Part shown: positions 33,965 through 46,300 of the stretch, piece by piece
Numbering within the stretch: the stretch's first letter is position 1
Layout of the letters: each line of letters begins with the position of its first letter
Source of the DNA: Geosiphon pyriformis
Lineage: Eukaryota > Glomeromycota > Glomeromycetes > Archaeosporales > Geosiphonaceae
Assembly: GCA_016748015.1 (NCBI GenBank)
Contig: JAAOMT010000134.1
Span: 932,451 to 996,450, forward strand
Direction: 5' to 3'
Length of the DNA stretch: 64,000 nt
Made by a program: the position numbers and the translations under genes
The notes under the pieces: model-generated
The model's database searches: none
Seen by the model: the letters and a program-made list of their open reading frames with translations, nothing else
What the model was told of the DNA's origin: nothing

Positions 33965-34653
33965 TAACCTCCTCCTCAAGACTGAGCTCCGTCGAAGTCC
34001 AAGTACTGTCTGTTATTTCCAGATAATAATCCAAAATTATTGAAGAAATTTGGTTTGAAAATTGTTGAAATTTCAGTTCTGTGAGCTTTCCAATGTATTG
34101 AATCTTCAAAGATTAAAAAATTGGGTTTTGTAGTATGTTTTCACAGGTGTGAAATAGGTCATAAAGTCTAAGGGCAGCTCTAAGCCTGTAGCAACTGTTT
34201 GTTAATCCAGTTGTTGTTTTGAATTTGTTGTGGAGTTGTTTTTGAATAGCCTCTTTTGTGAGGTTTGCTGTTGTAAGTTCCAGTTTCCATTCGTAGAGTG
34301 TTTTTCCTATGTGAAAATATCTATAGATTGGAGGATATTCAGTGTTTTCCTCATTGAGACACAGTTGAAGTTTTTGTTGAATTGTAGCATTTGGTGGAAT
34401 ACTAATCAGAATGGGCATTAGGTTTTCTCTTAAAACAAGCTTTAAAAGTTCTGGTAGGTGAATTCTAGTATAACTTCTTGTGTTCTTTTTATACAGGTGA
34501 TATTTTTGTGAATTTGGGGCTAAATTTGTAACTACTTCTGTTTGGGTATAATTAATGTAGTTTCCAGTAACAGTAATGGATAATTTGGGTATTTGTTTTT
34601 AAAGCTAACATTAGTTTTTGGGATAATTGTTGAATGTTTTAAGGAATAGTCAT
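33933..34653 (-). pseudogene. Element C extra 3' ORF (unknown function)
   Basis: This is the counterpart of the element B ORF: ATG at 34653, the polypurine tract encoding EEEV, and TAG at 33933 inside the 3' LTR. Its length of 721 bp is not a multiple of three, because one extra T near 34590 relative to B shifts the frame. The Gln that is a stop in B is intact here. Positions 34418-34113 are open for 101 codons. No family recognised. Confidence 0.6.
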
Positions 34654-34771
34654 TATAAGCAATTTGAAATAAAAGAAAATTATTTTTTGGTGTATGGGTT
34701 TTTATGTTATTTTTTGTTTTGTTTTTGTGAGATTGTTTCTAAATTATAAGAAAATAACTAGTAAAATTAAA

Positions 34772-36160
34772 TTAAGTGTTCAGGTTAAAAGGTTGTTCAA
34801 TGACAACTATTGGTTCTAAGTTTTGGAGAATGTCTTCGGGACTGACCAAAGGGGAATGTGTACTGATTTGTGAAATTAATGGTTCAGGATTGTTTCTGAA
34901 ATGATAGTGTTTCAAACGATCTCCATGTGCAACTTTTGCTAGGATTTTGTTATCAAGTCTTAGCTTGTATGATCCATTGCCTAGGACTTCATGGATAAAG
35001 AATGGTCCATCCTATTTATTTTCAAATTTTCCACTCCATTGTTTTTTAGCTTTAGTTCTGTGTAAGAGAACTTTGTTTCCAATTTTGAATTTATTGGTAA
35101 CTGAAGGCAATTTGTCATCATGCTATTCTTTTTGTTGAGCTTGGGAGTGTTCAATATGGGTGACTGTTATTCATTGTTTTCTTTCCAATGTGCTAAGCAG
35201 AGTGTAGGCTCTTTGCTGAAGCATTTTTTGGAAATTGTTTTTATTGATCAGTTGTGCTGGGTATGTTTCCACTGTGAAACTAATTGGTAACGTTGCCGTC
35301 CTTCCATAAGTTAAATCAAATGGTGTGTGTTTTGTGGTATCTTGTTTTAATGTCCTATATGCTAGTAACACTGATGGGATAAAGAGATCCCATTCTTGCT
35401 CAAAATTAGTTGAGACTTTGGCTAATGACTCACACAATGTTCTGTTAAACCGTTCCACAAGTCCATTTGTTTGTGGATGGTAGGGCAAAGACAGAGGTCT
35501 TTTGACATTGAATCGTTCACAAATTTCTTGTATCAGGTTGTTCACAAAGTGTGTTCCCTGATCGGATAAAAGTTCAATTGGATATCCATGTCTACAAATA
35601 ATGTCTTCGTAGATAAAATTTGCTACTGATTTTGCATCTGCTCGTTGAATGGCTCTGGCTTCAGGCCATTTAGTAAAATAGTCTACAGCTACTGCAATAT
35701 AACAGTTTCCTTGAGTGGTAATAGATAGTGGTCCGACTAAATCGATACCAACTCTGTCAAAAGGCTGTCCAACTTTGATTGGATTTAAAGGTTCTGTAGG
35801 GTGAGTTCCTTCTCTTCTTTGACAAATATCACAAGATTCAACATATTTGTGAATGTCTTTTCTCATTTGAGGCCAAAAGTAGTATTCTATTGTTCTTTGG
35901 GTGGTGCTATCTTTTCCGAAGTGTGCTGATGAAAGATCTGAGTGCATATTGTATAAAATGGTCTCTTTTTCCTGTTCTTGTATTAATCTGAGTGGTTTGG
36001 TTGGGTTTTTGAAATTTTGATGATAGATAATATTGTTGTGTAGAAAATATTGTTTGGCTTGTTATTGTAACTAATGTTTTTTGTCTGGGGACCAATCTGT
36101 TGGGATTGTTAATGTCTCCAAATATTGTTTGAGATTATTGTAGTTTTTGGGGTTCATTGT
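34772..36160 (-). pseudogene. Element C integrase
   Basis: Positions 35947-35171 (258 codons) carry the end of the zinc finger (CDICQRR) and a complete catalytic triad: Asp in GIDLVGP (about 35737-35757), Asp in LLSDQGTHF (about 35549-35569) and Glu in NGLVERFNRT (about 35445-35470). The barrel with GPFFIHE is at about 34990-35010, preceded by a Trp-to-stop change. Another stop replaces an Arg codon in the stretch before it (CGG to TAG, near 35123). The pol stop is at 34772. Confidence 0.85.
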
Positions 36161-36304
36161 TTGTTGTTTTGATGCTGTTAATTCAAATGGGTGTTGGTTT
36201 TGTTTCTAATCTTGCCTCATCCTTGAGAGACAATCAACGTTGGTGTGAAGTTTTCCTGGTTTGTGGTGTACGATGTATTGGTAATTAGCTAAAAATCCTG
36301 TCCA

Positions 36305-37460
36305 TCAGGTTTGTTTTGCGTTCAGCTGGGTGTTTTTGTTTTGAAGCCATTTAAGTCCAATATTATCAGTGATAATATCAAATTCTTTGGGTCTGAGGTA
36401 AAGGTTGAAGTGATGTAGGGCCCAGATTACTGCTACAGTTTCTAATTCTGTTGTGGGGTAGTTCTTTTCAGCTGGCTTTAATGTTCTACTAGTATAAGCA
36501 ATTACTCGCTCATTTCCATTGTCATCTAACTGTGATAGGATAGCACCAAAGGCAGTATAAGAAGCGTCAGTTGCTAACCAGAATCGGTTGCTGAAGTCTG
36601 AGTAGATGAGGATTGGGGCTGTTGTGAGTTTTTCCTTGAGTATCTCAAAGGCATTTTGGTGTTCTTTTGTCCATTTGTATTCGACATTTTTCGTAGTGAG
36701 CTGGTTGAGGGTTTTTGCAATTTCTGAGAATTCTTTGATGAATTTTTGGTAATAGGATGCTAATCCAATAAATCCTCTTAATTCTGTGGTATTTCGTGGA
36801 GTCTTGAAGTTTTTGACAGTACTGATTTTTCCAGGGTCTGGTTTAATTCCATCTTTGCTAACAATGTGACCAAGAAAAGCTAAACTTGTCTTTCCAAAGT
36901 AGCATTTTTCAATGTTCAGTTTCAATCCTGCTTTCCGTAATCGTTGAAAAACTTCTCACAGGTGAATTAAATGTAGCTCAAAAGATGGTGAATAAACATC
37001 AGTGTCATCAAGATAAACTACTACTGATTTCCAAAGGAGGCCTTTGTAAACAACATCCATGAGTCTTTGGAATGTTGCTGGTGCATTGCATAATCCGAAA
37101 GGCATTACATTGAACTCGTAATTTTCTTTTTGAGTGGTGAATGCTGTTTTGGGGCAGTCTTTGAGATCCATAGCAACTTGCCAGTATTCACTCTCTAAAT
37201 TTAATATTGAAAAGTATTTGGACTTTTCAAGGGCATCCAACATGTCATCAATTTGGAGAAGAGGGTAGGCATCCCCAATGGTGACACTGTTGAGTTGTCA
37301 GTAATCAACACAAAAGCATATCTTTCCATTTTTTTTTTAACTAGAACCACAGGTGAGGCCCATGGGCTCATTGATGGTTGAATAAGCCTATTGTTAAGCA
37401 TCCATTGTACTTCTTCTCGAATAAATTGGTGACTTTCTGGAGCAACTCGGTAGGCTTGTT
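36305..37460 (-). pseudogene. Element C reverse transcriptase and RNase H
   Basis: RT fingers and palm lie at 37401-37201 (partly in another frame) and 37243-36956, with FGLCNAPATFQ and an intact YLDD at about 37003-37020. RT thumb and RNase H are at 36925-36305 (206 codons), with TDASYTAFGA, ELETVAVIWAL and DIITDNIGL. A small indel in a Lys-rich run near 37330 and stops near 36957 and 37297 break the frame. Confidence 0.85.
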
Positions 37461-37461
37461 G

Positions 37462-38660
37462 TCACCTGGGTTTGGCATCTCTTGTATAGATTTGGTGTTG
37501 AACCAAATCAGTTCTTCCTAAGTCATTGTTGTTTTTGGCGAAGATATCAGCAAATTCTGCAATTAGTTCTTTGAGCTGGGTCTGTTGTTGTAGTTCAAGT
37601 TGTCCCATGTTGATTCGAGATAGTTTTTTCATGACAACATGGTAGTTTTCAGAGCTAGGATTTGGGTTGATTTTCAGTAGTGAATGTCCAATAATTTCAG
37701 AGAAATCGGAGACTGTTTGGGGTAATTTTTGTTGAAATATATTATTGTGAATAACTCCAATTTCTAAATTATTTAATAAAATTATGGGGTAATTATTGGG
37801 GTTGTAAAAAGTAACTCGGACTTTCTTTGTTCCTTCTGGAATATAAATGTTTGGGATCAAAATATTATGTTTCAAGCAGACTTGTTCATTGAACTCAAAA
37901 ATTTGTTGTGTGGTTGTTGGCTTTGTGCAAGTGTAAATTTCTGGATGTTCTCCAAAGGGTGAGATGGTAATCGGTTGTGGAAGTCTGAGAATCTGGTGGG
38001 ATTCGTTCTGTGTGTTAAGAGCTATATTAACTGGAACTGTGAATTGTCCAGTTGAACCAAAACCTTGGGTTTCTCTATCGCTTTTTCCTAATTGTTCTCT
38101 TTGATTGACTAGTTGCAAACCCGAAATGTTGATTAAGGGTAGGTAAATAGCTTGGGCAATTTTTTCAGCATGTTCAATCTTGAATGGTTTGTCAGTTTCA
38201 TTTTAAAGCATTACTGTTATGTCTCCAGTATATCTAGCATCGATTATTCCTCCTCTGACATTGATTCCTTTGCTTGCCAGAGAGGACTGAGAGACGATTT
38301 GAACCATTGCTCCTGGTGGGATTTCGAGTGCAATTTTGAGGTTGATTTTTGTGAGAGATTTGGGTTTGAGAACAAGAGTATCTTTGCCTGGATATCTTAG
38401 GTCATATCCAGCATCAATTTCGTGTGCTTTTTCAGGTTTTATTCCTTGTCCATTGTTGTTGAAATATTTAAGTTGTAAGGCAGGCTAATTTTTGATAAGG
38501 TAGATGGGTGTTGTTTCAATTTCTTCTGTTTCTTCAGGTTCTCCAAATTCAATTTCATTCTCATCATTTTCGCTGGGCAAGGGGATACTAAGAGCATAGC
38601 ATTCGGAACACCATTGTTCATTGCAAGGCATAATGCATTCTTCACATAGCCTAATGTTCA
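37462..38660 (-). pseudogene. Element C dUTPase domain and RT-linker
   Basis: Motif 1 is DAGYDLRYPGKD (about 38389-38417), motif 2 is SSLASKGINV, motif 3 is GGIIDARYTGDI with the catalytic Asp intact, and motif 4 follows one stop. Motif 5 QGFGSTGQF (about 38042-38075) is complete. This is the best dUTPase of the three. The 218-codon stretch 38118-37462 holds motif 5 and the linker to RT. The domain sits between the third Cys cluster and RT. Confidence 0.85.
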
Positions 38661-39320
38661 TTTGCTCTAATCATTGAATTTGAGCTTCTTGGGTCGAGTA
38701 GGTGTGACTTGCAATTTGGTGATAGACTTTTACTTCATCTTCGTAATCGAATCCAGCTAATTCCATAGTGTATTCAATGTATTCTGCTTCCTTCATTTGA
38801 TGAACATCTTCTTTGGTAGCTTCATTAATTAATGCCATTGCTAAGTCGAAAATCATCTCGGCATCATGAGGGTAGTGATAAAGTTTGTTGAAAGCACTGT
38901 TGTATGCTGCATTAAAGGGTGTTCCTCTTTTTACTTTTTCTGAAATTGATAAGGCATATTGGCAGGTCTGATCGCAGACGCCTTTTCTCATTGCTACATT
39001 AATTCAATTGCATTCTTCTGGTAGCATATCTTCACAAGTCAAACAAGCAGTGTTGTCCCATTTTCTGCTTCTTTTTATTAGATGGCCCCATTACTCTCTG
39101 TGGCAAGCCTTGCAGTAATAACAAGTGTGATTCTCATATTCTTCTTCAGGTGAAATGCAGGCTCCCATTGATGATAGTTTCTTGTGGCAGTCCTTACATT
39201 TAAGGGGAATATAGGGGCGTTGTTTTCTTGGTTCAGATTTTGAGTAAAGTATATTCCATCCAGAGGTTTCAGGTTTAATGTGTATGGTAAAATGTTCTTG
39301 TTTTGTTTCATCAGCCCAGT
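38660..39320 (-). pseudogene. Element C Cys-rich region of pol
   Basis: Cluster 1 is CKDC...CYYCKAC (about 39095-39205), cluster 2 is CLTC...CDQTC (about 38965-39055), and cluster 3 is CEECIMPC...CSEC (about 38605-38655). A helical acidic stretch (38991-38671) lies between clusters 2 and 3. A TAG at 39088-39090 breaks the frame at the same spot where B has TGA, so each arose separately from a Trp codon. Confidence 0.7.
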
Positions 39321-41860
39321 TGGACGTTGATCCAAGAGCCATGAATGTTTCGATTATTGGTTTTTCTTCTTCTGGTTCAAATTCAAAAGCCGGGGCTTTT
39401 TCAGAGTGTTTGTTGAATGTACCACAAATGGCAGGTACCCGGGCGTGTTGTCCTTGGTAGGAGATTGTTAACTCTTGTGTTTCACAGTTCAGATTAGCAT
39501 TGGCTTTTTGAAGCCAATCATTTCCGACAAGAGCTTGGTACTGGGGTGCATCCATTACAAGAACTTTGACTGGAATGGTGATTCCATCAAAAGTGAATGG
39601 AAAATTGTCAATTTCTCCTACTGGTGTCTTTTTCATGCCATCAGCAGTAACAATTACTGTTTGAGCCAGTCGGTCGATATTTCTTTTCAACTGTTGCATT
39701 AACTGGTAGGTAATAATGCTTCCAGCAGATCCACTGTCTAGGATCAAGCGAATTGGCTTTCCTTTTACTTCAGCTTCTGTGTACATTGTAGTGATGACTT
39801 TTTGCTTATTAGCCGCTGCATTGCTAAGCAAGAATGGTGATTCATTTGCTTCAAATTCAAAAGGAAAGATATCAGAAAAATTGGCGTTTTTAGCAATTTG
39901 GGCTGGTGAAATAGTAGTGTGATTATGAGAAGGGTTTTGTTGTTGTTGTGCTGCAGCTCTACCTTCCGAAAGTGCAGTATGGTGAAAATTCTGTTCTTCT
40001 GGCATTGTTAAATAACTGGGTTGAGTGTGGTAGTGGTTGGGTCTTGGTTGAGTGGAATTTTGGAGAACCAATTGGTTGTTTGGACTGATTCTATTGTTGT
40101 TTACTTGGTATTGGTTTTGTGGTGTGAATTGATTTTGTGTAATCAGTCTTCGAGTAGGTACTTGATAATGTTGTGTGGGTGGTTGTTGGTATTGCTGTTG
40201 GATTGGTTGTAGGGCAGGCTGATAATAGTTATTTTGGTATTGGGATCTTGGTGGATAGTAAGCTGGTGGTGATGGTTGATAATAAGATTGCTGTGGTGGA
40301 GAGTAACATTGATTACCCCTGTTTTGTTGGTCTCGCTGTAGCTTTCTGCAATCTCTTTTCCAGTGGCCAGAGATTCCACAGTAATGGCAATTCTGGGGCT
40401 GGTTATTTGAAAGTGGTGCAAAGTTATTTTGATTTTGTCTTTGGGGTGGTTGATATCTTTGAGGTTGTTGTTGTTGTTGGTTGGTAAAATAGTTTTCGAC
40501 CTTCTTTGTGAGTTGGTCAATTTTTTTCTCAGCTGCTGAGCTGGTTTCTCCAATTGCCAAATTTACAAGTTTTGTACGATTAGCCTCTTCCATGGCCATT
40601 TCATATCTTTTCACATGCTGGATGGCAGAGTTTAAATCTTCTGGCGTGTGTGGGCGAACCTTTTTAATTAGTTTATCTTTTAGACCAGCAATAAATTGAT
40701 CCAAGATTTGAGCATCAGAATAATAATTGTTTGTTTCGAGTTGGCGAATCCGTCTGAGAAGTTTGTTGAATTTCCCAATATAAGTCATAACGGATTCGAA
40801 AAGTTCTTGTTTGATATTTCGAAAACGATTGCAAAGAGTGATAGAGGTATTATTGTCGATGAACTGTTCAAGGAAGACTGCTTTGAAAGCATTTCAATCA
40901 TTGAATGGGGCGGCAAGGTTTTCAAACCATTCTTCTGCTGTGCCTTTGAGAAAGTAGGGAATTGTTCTTAACATTCTGGCAGTGTTCCATCCATTTGCAT
41001 CTCCAGCTTTAGTAACTTGGTCGAGCCATTTTTGGGGACTGGTCTCAATATTTTCTCCATTGAATTCAGGGATTTTTGCAATGTATGTTGTCATTTTGTT
41101 TTCTTCATTTTCACTGTCTATTGATTCTTCTTCAGTTATTTCAAAGTTGTTTTCTTCGTTTGCTGCTGTCTCAGAGTGTTCACTTTGATTTTCAGCTAGA
41201 AAATCAAGGAGATTGGAACTAGTTTGAAGGGGTTCTTGTTGTCTGGTGGGACTTCTGAGTGATGTAAAATCTTCTGGTCTTGCAAATCAATTCAAGAGTG
41301 AATTAGGTGTTTGTGCTTGTACAAGTGAGACTAAAAAAGGTGTGATAGTAAGTGGAAGTTTTGAACTGGTTCCTTGTTCAGGTGTTTGTAAATGTTTAGC
41401 AGTTGTTTTCGGTAGTGTTGGAGTATTTGGGGTGGTTCTTGAATATTGCTTTAATTTGTTTTTGCCTTTGTTGCTTGTTTCTGTTTCCAATTCAAAATCA
41501 ATAGTGTATTGAGACTGCACTGGATATGTTTCTTCACAGTATTTAATAATGTTATAATTAAGTTCATGAAAGTAAGTGGCAAGTGTTTTACTATTAAGGT
41601 CTTTAGTTCCCAACTGTGAATAGTGTGCTAAATTATTGTAAAGGTTGCTTCTAACTTCTGAGATATTGTAATTTCCAAAAAGATAATTGTTGATGCGGTT
41701 TTCAATGTATTAGTATACTGATTTCTTGACAATTTCAATTCCGTCTGGAATGTTGAATCTTTGCTTGCAGTGGGTGTAAATTAATTGGTAATACTCTAGA
41801 GTTGTTGTATCTGGTGTGGTCGCCACTTTGAAGTTGTTTTTGCTGTGTTGTTTCTGTGAG
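39320..41860 (-). pseudogene. Element C gag and protease
   Basis: The N-terminal gag (about 41830-41287) is interrupted by stops. The capsid start is at 41094-40894 (MTTYIAKIPEFNGE). From 40788 one long frame covers the capsid C-terminal part (ILDQFIAGLKDKL), the CCHC knuckle CHYCGISGHWKRDC (about 40350-40391), a Gln/Tyr/Pro-rich linker and protease with LILDSGSAGS intact at about 39716-39745. The likely start (by comparison with B) reads GCG ACC ACA CCA, so the ATG is missing. Confidence 0.8.
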
Positions 41861-41869
41861 AGAGCACCA
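41860..41869 (-). other. Element C primer-binding site (putative)
   Basis: Sense TGGTGCTCTC, two bases inside the 5' LTR, identical to element B. Confidence 0.5.
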
Positions 41870-41871
41870 AA

Positions 41872-42612
41872 TGTTACCGGAGGTTTTTGGTCTCTTTTCT
41901 GTAATGTTGTTGATACTTATTTGCTGTGAATTCACGTTTTCTGGATGTGGTTGAACCTCCAGTAACTGAATTTATCTTCAAATTATCTCCTATAATTTGA
42001 ACTGCTGGGCTTATAAGTGGAATGGCCAATTCCTTGCCAGTTACTTTATGTAGTTACGTTGTAGTAAACGTCAACTCTTTCCCAGGAATTGCTTGTCTGG
42101 AAGCTCACTAAAATGTATAGTTACTTTGCTGTGAAAGTCAANNNNNNNNNNNNNNNNNNNNNNNNNNNNNNNNNNNNNNNNNNNNNNNNNNNNNNNNNNN
42201 NNNNNNNNNNNNNNNNNNNNNNNNNNNNNNNNNNNNNNNNNNNNNNNNNNNNNNNNCATCTTGAACTTTGCTATTTTCTAAAATTTTGCTGAACTAAAGA
42301 TACATTTCGGCAAATTACAAGTTATTTTGGCGAACTATTAGATATTTCGGTGAACTATCAATTATTTCAGCGAATTTCTACAAATTTCGGCGAACTTCTG
42401 AATGTTACATAGTTCGGGGTATTGCATGATTGATCATCGCAATTAGGTTACATTTGTGTTGTGTACAATTTGGGTTATTAATTAAATGATAATTTCGGAC
42501 ATTTTTGCTAATGTAATAAGTGATCATTTAAAATGATAATATATGCTAATTAATGATAGAAATTATAAGATAATTTCATGTTAAATAATATTTCTAATTT
42601 TGTCTGGTAACA
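41872..42612 (-). repeat. Element C 5' LTR, with a sequencing gap
   Basis: TGTTACCGG...TCTGGTAACA. A run of 115 Ns (42142-42256) replaces about 350 bp judged from the 980-bp partner. The TATA box lies in the missing part. The TTCGCCGAA-type array at about 42305-42400 is better kept than in the 3' LTR. Confidence 0.85.
42142..42256. other. Assembly gap (115 N)
   Basis: A run of N inside the element C 5' LTR. Comparison with 33254-33610 suggests the true gap is about 350 bp. Confidence 0.98.
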
Positions 42613-43387
42613 GTGCATATTGTTAGTAAATTATAACATACTGTTTAACAATAAACATATTGTCAGAAAAAATAGGACACATTGTTTAAAAAAATATGAG
42701 ATCTTGTATAACAAAAATTATATATATATAGTAAAAGTATTAAAAACAAAAAAAACAGAATCAATACAGACAAAATTAGTAAAACTTATTAATTATCCAA
42801 TACCCCTCTTTTCAAAAAATAATTTTCTACAACTTAATGTAAAATTAACTCACATATTAATAAAATATTAATTAATATTTGAAATTCATGTTACTATTAC
42901 TTAATTAAGAAATATTAATTAATTCTATACTATCAATACTCAATATTAATAGAATTCAATACTTAATTATACTGGACCAATAATTTTTAATTATGGCTAT
43001 TAACAAAATACTAATTTTTTATTTTATTTTTTTTATTTTATTTTATTTTTTTTATTTTGTTTTCTTTGTTGTTTACTAATTAATTAAAAAAATTAAGCAC
43101 TAAATAATTAACATTAAGAATAGCCTGGTAAAAAATCCAGAAACAAAAATAGAAAACTTAAAAATAGTTTATTAGAAGAACATAACTATTAGAATAAACT
43201 GGCTATCATGCTAAAGAAAAAAATTTATGAAAGAAAACCATTAATTTAATTTTTGTTTATTATACAAAAAACTCAACCAAAATCTTCAGACTCTAAAATT
43301 TTCAGAAACTACTATTATCAACAGTTATTAAGTACTAAGTTATAGATTTGTTATTTTTTTTAATATTTCAAATAATTACTTATAACA

Positions 43388-46300
43388 ATATTAAAGTTTT
43401 CAAAGTTGTATCTATAATTTGGAATAATACAAATTCAGCAAATACTATTAAATAATTGTTATTGGTCAGAAAAAAATATAAAATATTAAAGTATTATAAA
43501 TTAAAAGTTGTTAAGAATACAATTATCAAAAAAACAATTAAAAAGTAAATAGAAAACTTTAGTTTTAACAAAGAAAGCATAATTAGAAGTGTTCTAAATC
43601 AGTCTTTTTATAAGGTAGTTTTGGATTATTTGGTGATTGGAAAGAAATTAATTCTGGAACCAGAAAAAATAAAACTTAAAATTGATAAAATTATAGTAGA
43701 TTAAATAAGAGAACACAAAGTGTTTTCAGTATTGCTTATTATTTAGTCTAAACAATACACATCATTGAATTATGTAAAAAAAGATACTTTTTTTAAGGTT
43801 ATAAGCAAAATTAATATACATAAGCTAGTTATAATAATTGATAGCTTGTCTAATAACAAAGTAGCTAATTTATTAAACATATTAAATAAACTTTAAAAGC
43901 ATTGTAATAATAAAATATTAAACTGCTTGTTAAGTTTATTTAATTTTACCTGGTGATTAGTAAAATTTTAACATCTTAAAAAAAAGCATGAATTTTTATA
44001 ATTCCCAAACCATATAATTGGGAAGGCATCTTAACAAACACATAGTCTATTGTATTTATTGAAACAGCTAAGAAAAATTATCTAAGATTCTGTCAAACCA
44101 CATCTTATTTATTTGTACTAGGCATAATGTTTTTTGTAATAATAACTTCTTAGTTTTAAAAGGTATTTTAACTTAATTTTTTGTGTTTGTAGTTAAATTA
44201 ATAGTAAAAAATATTTTGGAAAAGAGTTGAAAAGTTTGGCTGATTTTGTAAGACATATATAAAATCTATGATCTTATTAGATAATAGCACTTAAAAGCTA
44301 ATTTAAAATAAATAAAAATATATAATAGGTTCATTAAGTTTTTTGAGAATATATATTTAAATAAAATCAACAATATAATAATTAATTTTGGTCTTTTAAA
44401 TAAGTATAAAGTGCTAAATAGACTGAATTAGAGTAAAGTTTTCTCACCACTCTTGTGAAAAAATTTTTATAACCCTTTGCTATGCAAAGTTAAAAAGCAA
44501 AAACATTTATGTAGATACAGAATTAATACAAATTTTATAGCAAAAACAGGCAAAATAAAGGTAAGTAAAGACAAATCTTTATTTTTTGTAATAGATACAT
44601 TCATAAATAATATAATTTAGATAAAAAATGATTAGATTTCAACACAGTATATTTTGAATATTGTTAGTAAATTCTTTAAGATTAATAACATTTCTATTAA
44701 CAATGACAAAACTGTAATAATCTTTATTAATTAAAAGATCATGAATGCTTTTTTGTACATTAGTGATTGGCCAATTTTTATAGTTAAATAAAGCAAATCT
44801 TACAGATATTTGGATATCTTTTTGTCAACAAAGAGCTTGTTTAAATCCAGTTTTGTCAAAACATATTTAGATATTAAGTTTTTTTTTAACTTAGTTTTTA
44901 AAAAGACATTGTTTAATAAACAATTTTTTTATTTGGTTTTAGTGATCTTACAACTTATTATTAACTATCAAATACAGTTTAGTTTTGTATCTAAGAGTAT
45001 ATATTAAAAATAAAATATTATGTTGAAAAAAATTTAAAGTTTAAGGCTAATCTGCCAAGAGATTTTTTTAATAAAACTTTGCATTACTTTTTCTTTTATA
45101 AACTAAAAACATTTAAACAAATACAAGTGAAAGACAAAATTACTTTTATAATTGGGTTTTTTAATGTGTTTAAAATTTTTAGCCAATTGTTTGACCATCA
45201 TTTTTTAAATTTGCAAGTTCTGAAATAGGCTTTAATAAATCCTTTGCAATACTTTATTAGACTGAAAGTTAGTCTTGTAAATAATTTTTTGGCAAGTATT
45301 GTTAAAATTTTGTTGGATAACAAGATTTTCTTAGCCAACAATTTGTCCAGTGCATTTTGCAATATGGGTCACTTTTTTATGTTTAAAATTTTGGATAACT
45401 TTTTGTATTATAGAGTGGTTTTTTTTTTGAAATGCTCTGATATTGTTTTTGATAATAGATTATTAGATAAACATAATTTAATTGTAAGTTAAAAGACTTT
45501 TTGTTATTGGAAAAAATTAAGTTCTAAGGATTCAGTATCTTTGTAATTTGAGAAAGCTTTAATTTATATGAATAATCATCTAATTAAAATTGGTAAAATT
45601 GCTTTTGTTTTTAAGTATTTGGATATTATTTATTCAGATAATTTTTAAATATTTAAGAATACTTATATAGACTATAAACTGATGCTTTTAATGTTTATAC
45701 AAATAGATTTTAAAGTTATTGAATACTGTAGAAGTTGCTGATAAAGTAATAACTTATTTTTGTGATATTAGAATGGGTGTGGATGTTAAAATACATAAAT
45801 TGTTATTCTTTATATTGATAAAACTTTAGACAATTGCTTTGGTATTGGAATATATATTTTTATTTTGTTAGTTGTTATGTATACAAACAATTAAATGACT
45901 TTGAATACATATGTTTTAGTATTTAAACTGCATTTGCCAAATTTTTAAAACAAATATTGAGTGGAGAGATGTTATATAACTAATTTAGTTAAAACCAAAA
46001 ATATTTTGGTTAAATAAATAAAAATCAAAAATTATTTAAGAAATACTGGTAATAACAGAGCTGATGTTTTTACATGTAATACAACATGTTTGGGTTTTGT
46101 TTTTTTTACAAGAATTCATAAAAAGTATATTGTGACTAATAACCAAATAGTATCAAGAAATGCCTATTACTTTATTTAAAATATTTATTAGACTATTTAT
46201 TATGCTTAATAAGAGGCTGATCCAAACACTAAAGTCATGAATAAGACAATGATTAGTGATATTGATTAGGCTAGTATTGCTAAAGTTTGGCATTCAGACT

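Larger units (their letters stand above)
32985..42612 (-). mobile_element. Element C: best-preserved Ty3/gypsy-like retrotransposon with dUTPase
   Basis: LTRs lie at 32985-33964 (980 bp) and 41872-42612 (shortened by a sequencing gap), and the 4-bp duplication GTGC flanks the element. Same family and gene order as element B. Its longest open frame (40788-39091, 565 codons) runs from capsid through the CCHC knuckle and protease into the Cys-rich region without a shift, so gag and pol appear to be one ORF. The protease, RT and integrase active sites are intact, but stops remain (for example Trp to TAG near 39090), and the likely gag start ATG reads GCG. Confidence 0.9.
32857..43387 (+). mobile_element. 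Reversed solo LTR of the A family, split by element C
   Basis: The two halves, 32857-32984 and 42617-43387, together form about 900 bp matching the A-family LTR in the opposite orientation (starts TATTACTTATAAAA, ends CTTATAACA). The GTGC copies at 32981-32984 and 42613-42616 are the duplication made by element C. No clear duplication of its own remains. It lies inside LINE copy 1, in the region between endonuclease and RT. Confidence 0.65.
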
